Below, in pieces: positions 8,298 through 16,832 of a stretch of 64,000 nt of DNA (positions within the stretch are counted from its first letter, which is position 1; each line of letters starts with the position of its first letter). Made by a program: the position numbers and the translations under genes. This DNA is from Streptomyces sp. NBC_01237 (GTDB lineage: Bacteria; Actinomycetota; Actinomycetes; Streptomycetales; Streptomycetaceae). The DNA lies in NCBI RefSeq assembly GCF_035917275.1, contig NZ_CP108508.1, forward strand, positions 5,456,001 through 5,520,000. The letters are read 5' to 3'. Under the pieces are notes generated by a model. The model saw nothing but the letters and a program-made list of their open reading frames with translations, was not told where the DNA came from and made no database searches.

Positions 8298-9746
8298 ATG
8301 CGACGTGCGTACAGCGTGGAGACCGTACGGGCCGCCGAGGCGGCACTCATCTCACGGCTGCCGGAGGGCGCCCTGATGCAACGGGCCGCCGCCGGGCTCG
8401 CCGTGGCCTGCGGCGATCTGCTCCGGCGCAACGGCCGGGTGTACGGCTCCCGGGTCCTGCTCCTGGTCGGCAGCGGCGACAACGGCGGCGACGCGCTGTA
8501 CGCGGGGGCCCGGCTGGCCAGGCGGGGCGCGGGCGTCCGGGCCCTGCTGACCTCGCCGGACAAGGTCCACGCGGGCGGGCTCGCCGCGCTGGAGGCGGCC
8601 GGCGGCCGGGTGCTCGACAGCCCGGACGGACTCGGCGCCGTCGACCTCGTCGTGGACGGCATCACCGGGATCGGCGGGCGCGGCGGGCTGCGCCCGGAGG
8701 CCGCCGCGCTGGTGCGGGCGGTCGCCGGGTCACGGGCCCCGGTCCTCTCGGTGGACCTGCCCAGCGGGGTGGAGGCCGACAGCGGGGAGATCCACGGGAC
8801 GGCCGTGCGGGCGGACGCGACGGTCACCTTCGGCACGTACAAACCGGGGCTGCTCATCGACCCGGCCGCCGAACGGGCGGGCGCCCTGCGGCTCGTGGAC
8901 ATCGGCCTGGGGCCCGACCTGCCCGAGCCGCCGGACCTGGAGGCGTTGCAGTACGCGGACGTCGCGGCCCTGCTGCCGGTTCCGGGTGCCGAGAGCGACA
9001 AGTACCGGCGCGGGGTCGTCGGTGTCGTCGCCGGTTCGGAGCGCTATCCGGGCGCGGCGGTGCTCGCGGTCGCGGGTGCGCTGCGCGGCGGTGCCGGTGC
9101 GGTGCGGTACGTCGGACCGGGCGGCGACGCGGTGATCTCCCGCTTCCCGGAGGCGCTGGTGCACACCGGGCCGCCGTCGAAGGCGGGGCGGGTGCAGGCC
9201 TGGGTGGTGGGGCCGGGGCTCGGGGACGGTACGGCGGCCGGGGCGGCGGTCGCCGACGTGCTGGCCTCGGACGTCCCGGTGCTCGTCGACGCGGACGGGC
9301 TGCGGCTGATGGAGGCCGACGCCGTCCGTACGCGCGGCGCCGCCACCGTACTCACCCCGCACGCCGGGGAGGCCGCCGCACTGCTCGGCGTACCCCGCGA
9401 GGAGGTCGAGGCGGGCCGGCTCGCCGCCGTACGGGAGCTGGCCGCCCGCTACCGCGCCACGGTGCTGCTCAAGGGATCGACCACCCTGGTCGCCGAGGCC
9501 CGTGACACACCCGTACGGGTCAACCCGACCGGTACCTCCTGGCTCGCCACCGCGGGCAGCGGCGATGTGCTCTCCGGGCTGACGGGGTCCCTGCTGGCCG
9601 CCGGGCTCGCCCCGCGCGACGCCGCGTCGGTGGGCGCGTATCTGCACGGTCTCGCGGCCCGGCACGGCTCGGACGGGGCGCCGGTGGCCGCGCAGGACGT
9701 CGCCGACCGGATTCCGGCCGCCTGGCGCGACGTGCGGGCCGGGTGA
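8298..9746 (+). CDS. nnr: Bifunctional NAD(P)H-hydrate epimerase / ADP-dependent NAD(P)H-hydrate dehydratase
   Basis: A 482-residue fusion protein that repairs hydrated NAD(P)H. The N-terminal YjeF epimerase domain (about 1-205) includes GSGDNGGDALYAGARLA and the nucleotide-binding VDLPSGV. The C-terminal carbohydrate-kinase-like dehydratase domain (about 215-480) includes DADGLRLM, TPHAGE and the catalytic NPTGTSWLATAGSGDVLSGL. It starts just downstream of acpS and is followed by the DUF488 gene after 123 bases. The acpS-nnr-alr neighbourhood is conserved in actinobacteria. Confidence 0.95.
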   Translation: MRRAYSVETVRAAEAALISRLPEGALMQRAAAGLAVACGDLLRRNGRVYGSRVLLLVGSGDNGGDALYAGARLARRGAGVRALLTSPDKVHAGGLAALEAAGGRVLDSPDGLGAVDLVVDGITGIGGRGGLRPEAAALVRAVAGSRAPVLSVDLPSGVEADSGEIHGTAVRADATVTFGTYKPGLLIDPAAERAGALRLVDIGLGPDLPEPPDLEALQYADVAALLPVPGAESDKYRRGVVGVVAGSERYPGAAVLAVAGALRGGAGAVRYVGPGGDAVISRFPEALVHTGPPSKAGRVQAWVVGPGLGDGTAAGAAVADVLASDVPVLVDADGLRLMEADAVRTRGAATVLTPHAGEAAALLGVPREEVEAGRLAAVRELAARYRATVLLKGSTTLVAEARDTPVRVNPTGTSWLATAGSGDVLSGLTGSLLAAGLAPRDAASVGAYLHGLAARHGSDGAPVAAQDVADRIPAAWRDVRAG

Positions 9747-9869
9747 GACGCGCGGGCCGGGTGACATGCGGGCCGGGCGGGACAAGGCGGCCGGGTGGGA
9801 GATGCGGGCCGGGCGGGACCGCTCCAGGGTGGGGGAGGAACGGGGGCGTACGGAGAGGCGGTCGGTGCG

Positions 9870-10265
9870 GTGAGCGGTTCGGCGGATGCGGATTCCGTAC
9901 GGGTACGCAGGGTCTACGACCCGCCCGGGGACGGTGACGGCACCAGGGTCCTGGTCGACCGGCTCTGGCCGCGGGGCGTGTCCAAGGAGCGGGCCGCGAT
10001 CGATCTGTGGCTGAAGGACATCACCCCGTCGGACGAGCTGCGGTCCTGGTACCACCAGGACCGGTCCGGCGCCCGGTACGACGACTTCGTCGACCGCTAC
10101 CGCACCGAGCTGGGCGACCCGGCCCACACGGAGGCCGTCGACCGGCTGATCGCCCTGGTGCGCGCGGGCGGACCGGTGACGCTGGTCACGGCCGTGAAGG
10201 ACGTACCCGCCAGCCATGTCCCGGTCCTGGTCGACCAGCTGGAGCACGCGCTGAAGCACCACTGA
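9870..10265 (+). CDS. DUF488 family protein
   Basis: A 131-residue protein of the DUF488 family, recognisable from VRRVYDPPGDGDGTRVLVDRLWPRGVSKERA near the N-terminus and LRSWYHQD and LVTAVKDV further on. The function is unknown; no catalytic residues can be assigned confidently. The GTG at 9870 is preferred: GGAGAGG lies about 11 bases upstream and the family homology begins within 15 residues. An earlier ATG at 9795 would add glycine-rich sequence read from GC-rich spacer repeats. alr begins 79 bases downstream on the same strand. Confidence 0.8.
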   Translation: MSGSADADSVRVRRVYDPPGDGDGTRVLVDRLWPRGVSKERAAIDLWLKDITPSDELRSWYHQDRSGARYDDFVDRYRTELGDPAHTEAVDRLIALVRAGGPVTLVTAVKDVPASHVPVLVDQLEHALKHH

Positions 10266-10344
10266 CACCCTGACAGACGGTTGACCGGGCGGGCGGACGG
10301 GCAGTGACGGGATGCCGCCGTACGCCTCTGAGAGACTGGGCGCG

Positions 10345-11520
10345 ATGAACGAGACAGCGTCCCTGAGAGCCCGTGCCGAGATCGACCTCGCCGCCCTGCG
10401 CGCCAACGTGCGCGTCCTGCGCGCGCGGGCGGGCGGAGCGCACCTCATGGCCGTGGTGAAATCCGACGCCTACGGGCACGGTGCGGTGCCCTGCGCGAAG
10501 GCCGCCCTGGAGGCGGGCGCGACCTGGCTGGGCACCGCGACCCCGCACGAGGCGCTGGCCCTGCGGGCCGCCGGGCTCGGCGGCCGGATCATGTGCTGGC
10601 TGTGGACGCCGGGCGGCCCCTGGCGCGAGGCGATCGAGGCCGGCATCGACGTGTCGGTCAGCGGCATGTGGGCGCTGCGCGAGGTCGTCGCCGCGGCCAC
10701 CGCGGCCGGCCGGCCGGCCCGTATCCAGCTCAAGGCCGACACCGGCCTGGGACGCAACGGATGCCAGCCCGCCGACTGGCCCGAACTGGTCGCCGAAGCC
10801 CTCACCGCCGAGACGGCGGGCCTGGTCGCCATCACCGGACTCTGGTCCCACTTCGCCTGCGCCGACGAGCCGGGCCACCCCTCGATCGCCGCCCAGCTCG
10901 GCGTGTTCCGCGACATGGTCGCGCACGCGGAGAAGGCGGGCGTCGAGCCCGAGGTGCGGCACATGGCCAACTCCCCGGCCACCCTGACCCTCCCCGAGGC
11001 GCGCTTCGACCTCGTCCGGACCGGGATCGCGATGTACGGCATCTCGCCCAGCCCCGAGCTGGGCACGTCCGCCGACTTCGGACTGCGCCCCGTGATGACG
11101 CTCGCCGCGTCCGTCGCCCTGGTCAAGGAGGTCCCGGCCGGTCATGGCATCAGCTACGGGCACCTCTACACGACCCCCGCCGAGACCACCCTCGGCCTGA
11201 TCCCCGTCGGCTACGCGGACGGCATCCCGCGCCACGCCTCGGGCCGCGGCCCGGTCCTGGTCGACGGCAGGGTGCGCACGATCGCGGGCCGCGTGGCCAT
11301 GGACCAGTTCGTCGTCGACCTCGAAGGCGACCGGCCAGGGACCGGCGCGGACGCCGTGCTGTTCGGGCCGGGGGACCGGGGCGAGCCGACCGCCGAGGAC
11401 TGGGCGGTGGCCGCCGACACGATCGCGTACGAGATCGTCACCCGGATCGGGGCCCGGGTGCCCCGCGTGTATGTGAACGAGCAGGACGAGCCGCACGAGA
11501 TCCCGACCGACAACGACTAG
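10345..11520 (+). CDS. alr: Alanine racemase
   Basis: A 391-residue PLP enzyme that supplies D-alanine for peptidoglycan. The PLP lysine is Lys39 in AVVKSDAYGHGA; the opposing catalytic tyrosine is about Tyr271 in HGISYGHLY, and the PLP-contact segment VGYADGIPR follows it. Length is normal. The ATG at 10345 gives the standard short leader before AEIDLAALRANV. The hydrolase gene begins 12 bases after the stop. The alr-hydrolase-tsaE-tsaB-rimI-tsaD order is an ancestral actinobacterial arrangement. Confidence 0.96.
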   Translation: MNETASLRARAEIDLAALRANVRVLRARAGGAHLMAVVKSDAYGHGAVPCAKAALEAGATWLGTATPHEALALRAAGLGGRIMCWLWTPGGPWREAIEAGIDVSVSGMWALREVVAAATAAGRPARIQLKADTGLGRNGCQPADWPELVAEALTAETAGLVAITGLWSHFACADEPGHPSIAAQLGVFRDMVAHAEKAGVEPEVRHMANSPATLTLPEARFDLVRTGIAMYGISPSPELGTSADFGLRPVMTLAASVALVKEVPAGHGISYGHLYTTPAETTLGLIPVGYADGIPRHASGRGPVLVDGRVRTIAGRVAMDQFVVDLEGDRPGTGADAVLFGPGDRGEPTAEDWAVAADTIAYEIVTRIGARVPRVYVNEQDEPHEIPTDND

Positions 11521-11532
11521 GAGCGCGGCACG

Positions 11533-12777
11533 GTGAGCGAGAGCAGCGCGGGGGACGTGGCGGCGGCGACGGCGGCCGCGGCGGCAGGCTGGCGCCGGGC
11601 AGGTGTCGCGGGGGCCGCGATAGGAGTGCTCGCCGCGGGTGCGGCGGCCGGGGTCGCGGTCGAGCGCCTCACCGTGGGGCGCGGCATGCGCAAGAGGGCC
11701 CGGCTGGCGCTGGACGCCACCGGCCCCTACGGCTCGCTGCGCGGCATGCCGGGACGGGCCCTCGCGGACGACGGGACCGAGCTGTACTACGAGGTCGACG
11801 AGATCGAGCCGCCCACCCCGGAGGCCGGGGCGGGCGGGAGCGGCACCGGTTCGCGGCGGCGACGGCTCTTCGGACGCAAGGCACCCGGACCGGTCACCGT
11901 CGTCTTCAGCCACGGCTACTGCCTCAGCCAGGACTCCTGGCACTTCCAGCGGGCGGCGCTGCGCGGTCTGGTGCGCACGGTCCACTGGGACCAGCGCAGC
12001 CACGGCCGCTCCGAGCGCGGCCGGGCCCAGGCCGACGGCGTACCGGTCGGCATCGACCAGCTCGGGCGCGACCTGAAGGCGGTCATCGACGCGGCGGCCC
12101 CCGAGGGCCGACTGGTCCTGGTCGGCCACTCGATGGGCGGCATGACGATAATGGCGCTCGCCGACCAGTACCCGGCCCTGGTCCGCGACCGGGTGGCCGC
12201 CGTCGCGTTCATCGGCACGTCGAGCGGGAAGCTCGGCGAGGTGAGCTTCGGGCTGCCGGTGGCGGGCGTGAACGCGGTGCGCCGGGTGCTGCCCGGGATG
12301 CTGAAGGCGCTCGGTTCGCAGGCGGAGCTGGTGGAGCGGGGGCGGCGGGCCACGGCCGACCTCTTCGCGGGGCTGATCAAGCGGTACTCGTTCGGGTCGC
12401 GGGACGTGGACCCGGCGGTGGCGCGGTTCGCCGAGCGGCTGATCGAGTCCACCCCGATCGACGTGGTCGCCGAGTTCTATCCCGCCTTCACCGAACACGA
12501 CAAGAGCGGGGCGCTGCCCGCGTTCCGCGAGGTCCCGGTGCTGATCCTGGCGGGCGACAAGGACCTGGTGACGCCCAGCTCGCACAGCGAGGCCATCGCG
12601 GACGTGCTGCCGGACGCCGAGCTGGTGATCGTGCCGGACGCGGGGCACCTGGTGATGCTGGAGCACCCGGAGACCGTCACCGACCGGCTCGCGGACCTGC
12701 TGGTGCGGATCGGCGCGGTGCCCGCGGCGGCTAACGTTGGCGAGCATGGAAGCACCGCACAACAGCCCGGCCGCTGA
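11533..12777 (+). CDS. Alpha/beta hydrolase with N-terminal membrane segment
   Basis: A 414-residue hydrolase. Residues about 20-45 form a hydrophobic segment (AGVAGAAIGVLAAGAAAGVAV), probably an anchor or uncleaved signal. The fold includes VVFSHGYCLSQDSWHFQ (oxyanion region), nucleophile serine in LVGHSMGGMTI, acid in LAGDKDLVTP and histidine in VPDAGHLVMLEHPE, so the catalytic triad is complete. The substrate is unknown. It lies between alr and tsaE, as its orthologues do, and its last 32 bases overlap the start of tsaE, implying translational coupling. Confidence 0.88.
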   Translation: MSESSAGDVAAATAAAAAGWRRAGVAGAAIGVLAAGAAAGVAVERLTVGRGMRKRARLALDATGPYGSLRGMPGRALADDGTELYYEVDEIEPPTPEAGAGGSGTGSRRRRLFGRKAPGPVTVVFSHGYCLSQDSWHFQRAALRGLVRTVHWDQRSHGRSERGRAQADGVPVGIDQLGRDLKAVIDAAAPEGRLVLVGHSMGGMTIMALADQYPALVRDRVAAVAFIGTSSGKLGEVSFGLPVAGVNAVRRVLPGMLKALGSQAELVERGRRATADLFAGLIKRYSFGSRDVDPAVARFAERLIESTPIDVVAEFYPAFTEHDKSGALPAFREVPVLILAGDKDLVTPSSHSEAIADVLPDAELVIVPDAGHLVMLEHPETVTDRLADLLVRIGAVPAAANVGEHGSTAQQPGR

Positions 12778-13297
12778 GGTCCCCGAGGGCGCCGAGTCCC
12801 GCACCGCGGACGGGGAAGCCGTCACCGTACGGATGACCGTCGAGTCCCCCGAAGAGATGCGGGAGCTGGGCCGCCGGCTCGCCCGCGTGCTGGCCCCCGG
12901 CGACCTGGTGATGCTCACCGGCGAACTGGGTGCCGGAAAGACGACGCTGACCCGGGGCCTCGGTGAGGGGCTCGGAGTGCGCGGCGCCGTCACGTCCCCC
13001 ACCTTCGTGATCGCCCGGGTCCACCCGTCGCTGGCCGACGGCCCGGCACTGGTCCATGTCGACGCGTACCGCCTGGGCGGCGGGCTCGACGAGATGGAGG
13101 ACCTCGACCTCGATGTGTCCCTGCCGGATTCGGTGGTGGTCGTGGAGTGGGGCGACGGCAAGGTCGAGGAGCTGTCGGACGACCGGCTCCAGGTGTTCAT
13201 CGGCCGGGCGGTCGGCGACACGGACGACGAGCGGCGCGAGGTGACGCTGGTGGGGATCGGCGCGCGCTGGGCGGGGCTGCGGGCGGAGTTGGCGTAG
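12746..13297 (+). CDS. tsaE: tRNA t6A threonylcarbamoyladenosine biosynthesis ATPase TsaE
   Basis: A 183-residue P-loop ATPase that drives the TsaB-TsaD-TsaE complex making t6A37 on ANN-decoding tRNAs. Walker A is GELGAGKTT at residues 59-67; the family motif TSPTF follows (here VTSPTFVIA), then HVDAYRL and VVVEWGD. The N-terminus carries a 30-residue low-complexity extension. The ATG at 12746 is preferred over a TTG three codons earlier. It overlaps the hydrolase gene. tsaB and tsaD lie about 6.7 kb downstream because the kinase cluster has been inserted between them. Confidence 0.93.
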   Translation: MEAPHNSPAAEVPEGAESRTADGEAVTVRMTVESPEEMRELGRRLARVLAPGDLVMLTGELGAGKTTLTRGLGEGLGVRGAVTSPTFVIARVHPSLADGPALVHVDAYRLGGGLDEMEDLDLDVSLPDSVVVVEWGDGKVEELSDDRLQVFIGRAVGDTDDERREVTLVGIGARWAGLRAELA

Positions 13298-13405
13298 GGC
13301 GGCCGGTGCCGGTGGGCCGGCGGCGGGGCGGGAGCGGCCGTCCGGGGCCGTGGGCCCGCTCAGTAGTCTGAACCCCGTTCGGCACTGACCTCGGGGGACA
13401 ACCGC

Positions 13406-14521
13406 ATGGAACACCTACGCCAGGACGACCCTGCCCTGATCGGGCCGTACGTCACGCTGGCCGGGCTGGACGCGCGGGACGGCGGGCGCCCCGTCCCCGA
13501 CCGCCGTTACGTCGCCCGCAGCGCCGACGGCGAGCGCACCGTCATCGTCTGTGTCCCGCGCGCCGACGCCGACCCGGCGCGCTGGGCCGAGGAGGCGCGG
13601 CAGGCGCGCGGGCTGTCCGTCCCCGGCTTCCTCCCGGTGGCGGAGGCGGTGGACGCGACGCACGGGCCCGGCGGATTTCCCTGGTACGCGGCCGCGTACG
13701 CACCCGTTCTTCCCCTCCCCGCCGCGCTGGCGGCCCACGGCGGACCGCTGCCCGAGCGGTATGTGCGTGCTCTGGGCGCGACCCTGGCGGGGGCGCTCGC
13801 CGTCGCCCACGCGCGGGGTGTGACCCATGCCGGAGTGTCCCCGTCCGCCGTCCTGCTCACGTCCGGCGGACCGTGGCTGGCGGGCTTCGGGGCGGTGCGC
13901 GCGGCAGGACCGGACGGGCCGGGGCGCGAGGGCCCGGGGCACATGCGGCCGGGGCACGAGGGCCTGGGAAACGTGGGGCCGGGGGGTCTGGAGCCCGGCA
14001 GCCTCGCCCCGGAGCAGCTGACCGGCGGCCGGCCGCGTCCGCTGGGTGATGTGTACGGCCTGGGAACAGTGCTCTCGTACGCGAGCACCGGTCACGTCGT
14101 TCCCGAGAGCGCCGAACTGCCCGCCGCGCTGCGCCCCCTGATCACGGCCTGCCTGGCCCGTGACCCGGCCGCCCGACCGGACGCGGCGCGGGTGGCCGCC
14201 GAACTGGGCGCGGGAAGCGGTCCGCGTACGACCGGGGCCGATCCGCGGGCGAGTGGCTTTGATCCGCGTGCGAGTGGCTTCGATGCGCGTGCCACCGGCG
14301 TTGATCCGCGGGCGAGTGGCTTCGATCCGCGTGTCACCGGCGGCGATCCGCGTACGGGAGGTGTTCCGGGGGTGGCGCGTGTGCCCGAGGCCACCGTGCT
14401 CGACGCAGCCTTCCCCGTACCGCCGCCTCCCCGGATCGTCGCCGAGCTGGTCCGGCTCTCCGCCGCGGTGCTCGCGGCCGAACTGCCCATATCCACCACC
14501 GTTCCTACCGCCCGGGGCTGA
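13406..14521 (+). CDS. Predicted serine/threonine pseudokinase with C-terminal heptapeptide repeats
   Basis: A 371-residue protein with the outline of a Hanks-type kinase but without its catalytic residues. There is no VAVK lysine (the equivalent strand is RTVIVCVP), HRD is replaced by HAG at 141-143 (THAGVSPSAVLL), and DFG by GFG at 160-162. The C-lobe pattern survives: LAPEQL, LGDVYGLGTVLSYASTG and CLARDPAARPDAARVAAEL. About six tandem heptapeptides (consensus DPRASGF) follow at 279-320, then a short C-terminal tail. No membrane segment is evident. The active kinase gene starts six bases after its stop, so it probably acts as a partner or scaffold for that kinase; this is inference. Confidence 0.75.
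   Translation: MEHLRQDDPALIGPYVTLAGLDARDGGRPVPDRRYVARSADGERTVIVCVPRADADPARWAEEARQARGLSVPGFLPVAEAVDATHGPGGFPWYAAAYAPVLPLPAALAAHGGPLPERYVRALGATLAGALAVAHARGVTHAGVSPSAVLLTSGGPWLAGFGAVRAAGPDGPGREGPGHMRPGHEGLGNVGPGGLEPGSLAPEQLTGGRPRPLGDVYGLGTVLSYASTGHVVPESAELPAALRPLITACLARDPAARPDAARVAAELGAGSGPRTTGADPRASGFDPRASGFDARATGVDPRASGFDPRVTGGDPRTGGVPGVARVPEATVLDAAFPVPPPPRIVAELVRLSAAVLAAELPISTTVPTARG
14240..14365 (+). repeat. Six tandem 21-bp repeats inside the pseudokinase gene
   Basis: Units begin with GATCCGCG or GATGCGCG at 14240, 14261, 14282, 14303, 14324 and 14345, an exact 21-base period. In frame they encode heptapeptides of the type DPRASGF / DPRVTGG. Exact period with substitutions suggests expansion by slippage. 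Confidence 0.85.
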
Positions 14522-14527
14522 CGGCCG

Positions 14528-16726
14528 ATGTTCTCTCCGCTGACCCACGACGACCCGCGGCACCTCGGTGGCCACCGTCCTCTCGCCCGGCTCGGCAGCG
14601 GCGGCATGGGCACGGTCTACCTGGCCCGCTCCGCCGGTGGGCGCACCGTCGCCCTGAAGACGATGCACGCGCGCATCGCGTCCGATCCCGCCTTCCGGAC
14701 CCGCTTCCGTCTCGAAACCGAGGCCGCCCGTGTCATCGGCCCCGTCCACGGCGCCCGTGTCTTCGAGGCCGACCCCGCAGCCGAGACACCCTGGCTGGCG
14801 ACGGAGTACGTCCTCGGGCCGCCGCTCGACGAGGCGGTGCGGCTCGCCGGACCCCTTCCGGAGACCGCGGTACGGGCCCTGGGGGCCCTGCTGTGCGCGG
14901 CCCTGACACAACTGCACCTCTCGGGCGTCGTCCACCGCGACCTCAAGCCGTCCAACATCATGCTCACCGCGGACGGCCCCAAGGTCATCGACTTCGGCAT
15001 CGCCCGCGCCCTCGGGGACGAGCGGCTGACCCGTACCGGGGCCGCCGCCGGAACGCCCGCGTTCATGTCCCCGGAACAGGCCACCGGCCAGGAACACACC
15101 GCGGCCGGTGATGTGTTCGCCCTCGCGGGGGTGCTCACCCAGGCGGCGACGGGTCACGGTCCCTTCGGCTCGGGGCTGGCCGCGGACCTCCTCTACCGCG
15201 TCCGCTACGCCGCCCCCGACCTCACCGGCGTCCCCGCGGGCCTGCTCCCGCTGCTGGCCCGCTGCCTGAGCAAGGACCCGGCGGACCGTCCCGCCACCAT
15301 GGCTCTCGCGGCCGAACTCGCCCCGCCCGCAGGTCACTTCGCCGATCACCTGCCCGAAGCCCTGCTCATGGAGATGGGCCGTCGCGCGGCGGCGGTCTGG
15401 GCCGTCACCCCCCACCGGCTGCCGCCGCCCGCCGACCACGGACACGACCCCGCGCTCGCCGGGACGGCCCCGGACGAGGCGAAGCCCGCCGTGTCCCGCC
15501 GCCGGGTGCTCACCCTGGGAGGCGCCGGACTGCTCGGCGCGGCCGGGGTGGCGGCGGGGGTGCGGTATCTGCCGGGAGGCGACGACGGCGCCGACCCGAA
15601 GAAGGGCGCCACCGGTGGGAAACCCACCGAGCCGCCCGCCTGGGACCAGCTCTGGCAGGTGAAGGCCGACTACGGGATCAGCCCCCGCGTACCCCCGGCT
15701 CCGCTCCTTCTGGAACGGCTGGTCGTGATCGCGGACAGTGCGAGCACGCTCCAGGCACTGGACCCGAGGACCGGCAGGGCCCAGTGGGCGGAATCCGATA
15801 CGTACCGCTTCCACCAGGTCACCACGGACGGCAAGCAGATCTACGCCGTCGAGTACCCCTTCGAGGAGACCGATCCCCTCACCATCGGCACGGTGGGCCC
15901 GGCCGACGGAAAACTCCGTACGCCCTTCGCCCGCTTCCCGGACCTGAGAGGGCGGCTCTTCGAGAACCAGCTGCTCTGCGTCTCGGGCGACACCCTCTAC
16001 GCGGTCGGCGGCCGGGGGCCCTACTCGACCGACGGGTTCCGCGAGGACCAGTCCTGGTCCCTCCTGGCGCTCGACAGCCGTACGGGAGACACCCGCTGGA
16101 CCCGGCCGCTCCCCGCGCGTCCGAACGGGTCCCAGGCACTGCACTTCCTGACCGCCCAGGTCCAGGGCACGTATCTGGTGCTCGTCCAGCAGTCCGCGAA
16201 GGGCGTGCTCAGCCTGGCCGTCCGCGACACCCGCACCGGACGGCAGCTCTGGACCCGGCCGCTCGACGGGGACCGGCCCGCCTTCACCCGGGCCCGCCTC
16301 GCGGTCGACGACCAGCACGTGTACACGGCGGCGGCCGGACTCCTCGCACTCCGGCTGGCCGACGGCGCGCAGGCGTGGCGGTACGCGCGGGGGCGGGCCG
16401 GGTACGGCCCGCCGGCCGTCGACGGCGGTGTGGTGTACGCGGTGGAGCAGGGCCGGGGTGTCGTCGCGGTCGGGGCCGCCGACGGGAAACCGCGCTGGAC
16501 GGAGAAGGGCCGCACCGACACCGAGACCGTCCTGGACGCGGCTCCCGCCGTGGGCACCGGCCATGTCTACAGCGCCTCCGCGTCGGGACTGACCGCCACG
16601 GATGTGCGTACCGGCGCTTCCGCCCGCCCCTACAAGGCCGCCGTCGGCCGGTACTTCCCGCACAAGGGCTCGGGGACGCTCATCGCGCTCGGCGACGCGT
16701 ACGCGGCCGCGTACCCCCTGGGCTGA
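14528..16726 (+). CDS. Membrane-anchored Ser/Thr protein kinase with PQQ-like beta-propeller domain
   Basis: A 732-residue active-type kinase. The glycine loop is GSGGMGTVY at 23-31, catalytic Lys44 in VALKTM, HRDLKPSN at 136-143, DFG at 155-157 and SPEQ at 181-184, so all catalytic residues are present. A linker leads to SRRRVL at 323-328 followed by a hydrophobic span to about 344, which reads like an internal twin-arginine signal-anchor. The C-terminal 370 residues are PQQ/quinoprotein-like repeats (TLQALDPRTGRAQW, LLALDSRTGDTRW, DTRTGRQLW), predicted to be outside the membrane as a ligand-sensing propeller. It lies six bases after the pseudokinase gene. Confidence 0.88.
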   Translation: MFSPLTHDDPRHLGGHRPLARLGSGGMGTVYLARSAGGRTVALKTMHARIASDPAFRTRFRLETEAARVIGPVHGARVFEADPAAETPWLATEYVLGPPLDEAVRLAGPLPETAVRALGALLCAALTQLHLSGVVHRDLKPSNIMLTADGPKVIDFGIARALGDERLTRTGAAAGTPAFMSPEQATGQEHTAAGDVFALAGVLTQAATGHGPFGSGLAADLLYRVRYAAPDLTGVPAGLLPLLARCLSKDPADRPATMALAAELAPPAGHFADHLPEALLMEMGRRAAAVWAVTPHRLPPPADHGHDPALAGTAPDEAKPAVSRRRVLTLGGAGLLGAAGVAAGVRYLPGGDDGADPKKGATGGKPTEPPAWDQLWQVKADYGISPRVPPAPLLLERLVVIADSASTLQALDPRTGRAQWAESDTYRFHQVTTDGKQIYAVEYPFEETDPLTIGTVGPADGKLRTPFARFPDLRGRLFENQLLCVSGDTLYAVGGRGPYSTDGFREDQSWSLLALDSRTGDTRWTRPLPARPNGSQALHFLTAQVQGTYLVLVQQSAKGVLSLAVRDTRTGRQLWTRPLDGDRPAFTRARLAVDDQHVYTAAAGLLALRLADGAQAWRYARGRAGYGPPAVDGGVVYAVEQGRGVVAVGAADGKPRWTEKGRTDTETVLDAAPAVGTGHVYSASASGLTATDVRTGASARPYKAAVGRYFPHKGSGTLIALGDAYAAAYPLG

Positions 16727-16832
16727 ACGCACCGGACGCCGGCGCCGGACGCCCGCGCTCCGCACCTCGTGGGAACCCGCGCACCGAACGCGGGAACGCC
16801 CGCACCGAACTCACGGAAAGCATCGCGCAGAC

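Noticed and set aside
10186..13221. Long open frame on the minus strand (1011 codons) across alr, the hydrolase and tsaE
   Set aside because: It is antisense to three genes with clear catalytic motifs, its translation is low-complexity Arg/Gly/His-rich, and it arises from third-position GC bias.
13415..16765. Minus-strand open frame of 1116 codons antisense to the kinase genes
   Set aside because: Same GC-bias artefact; no domain, start context or ribosome site.
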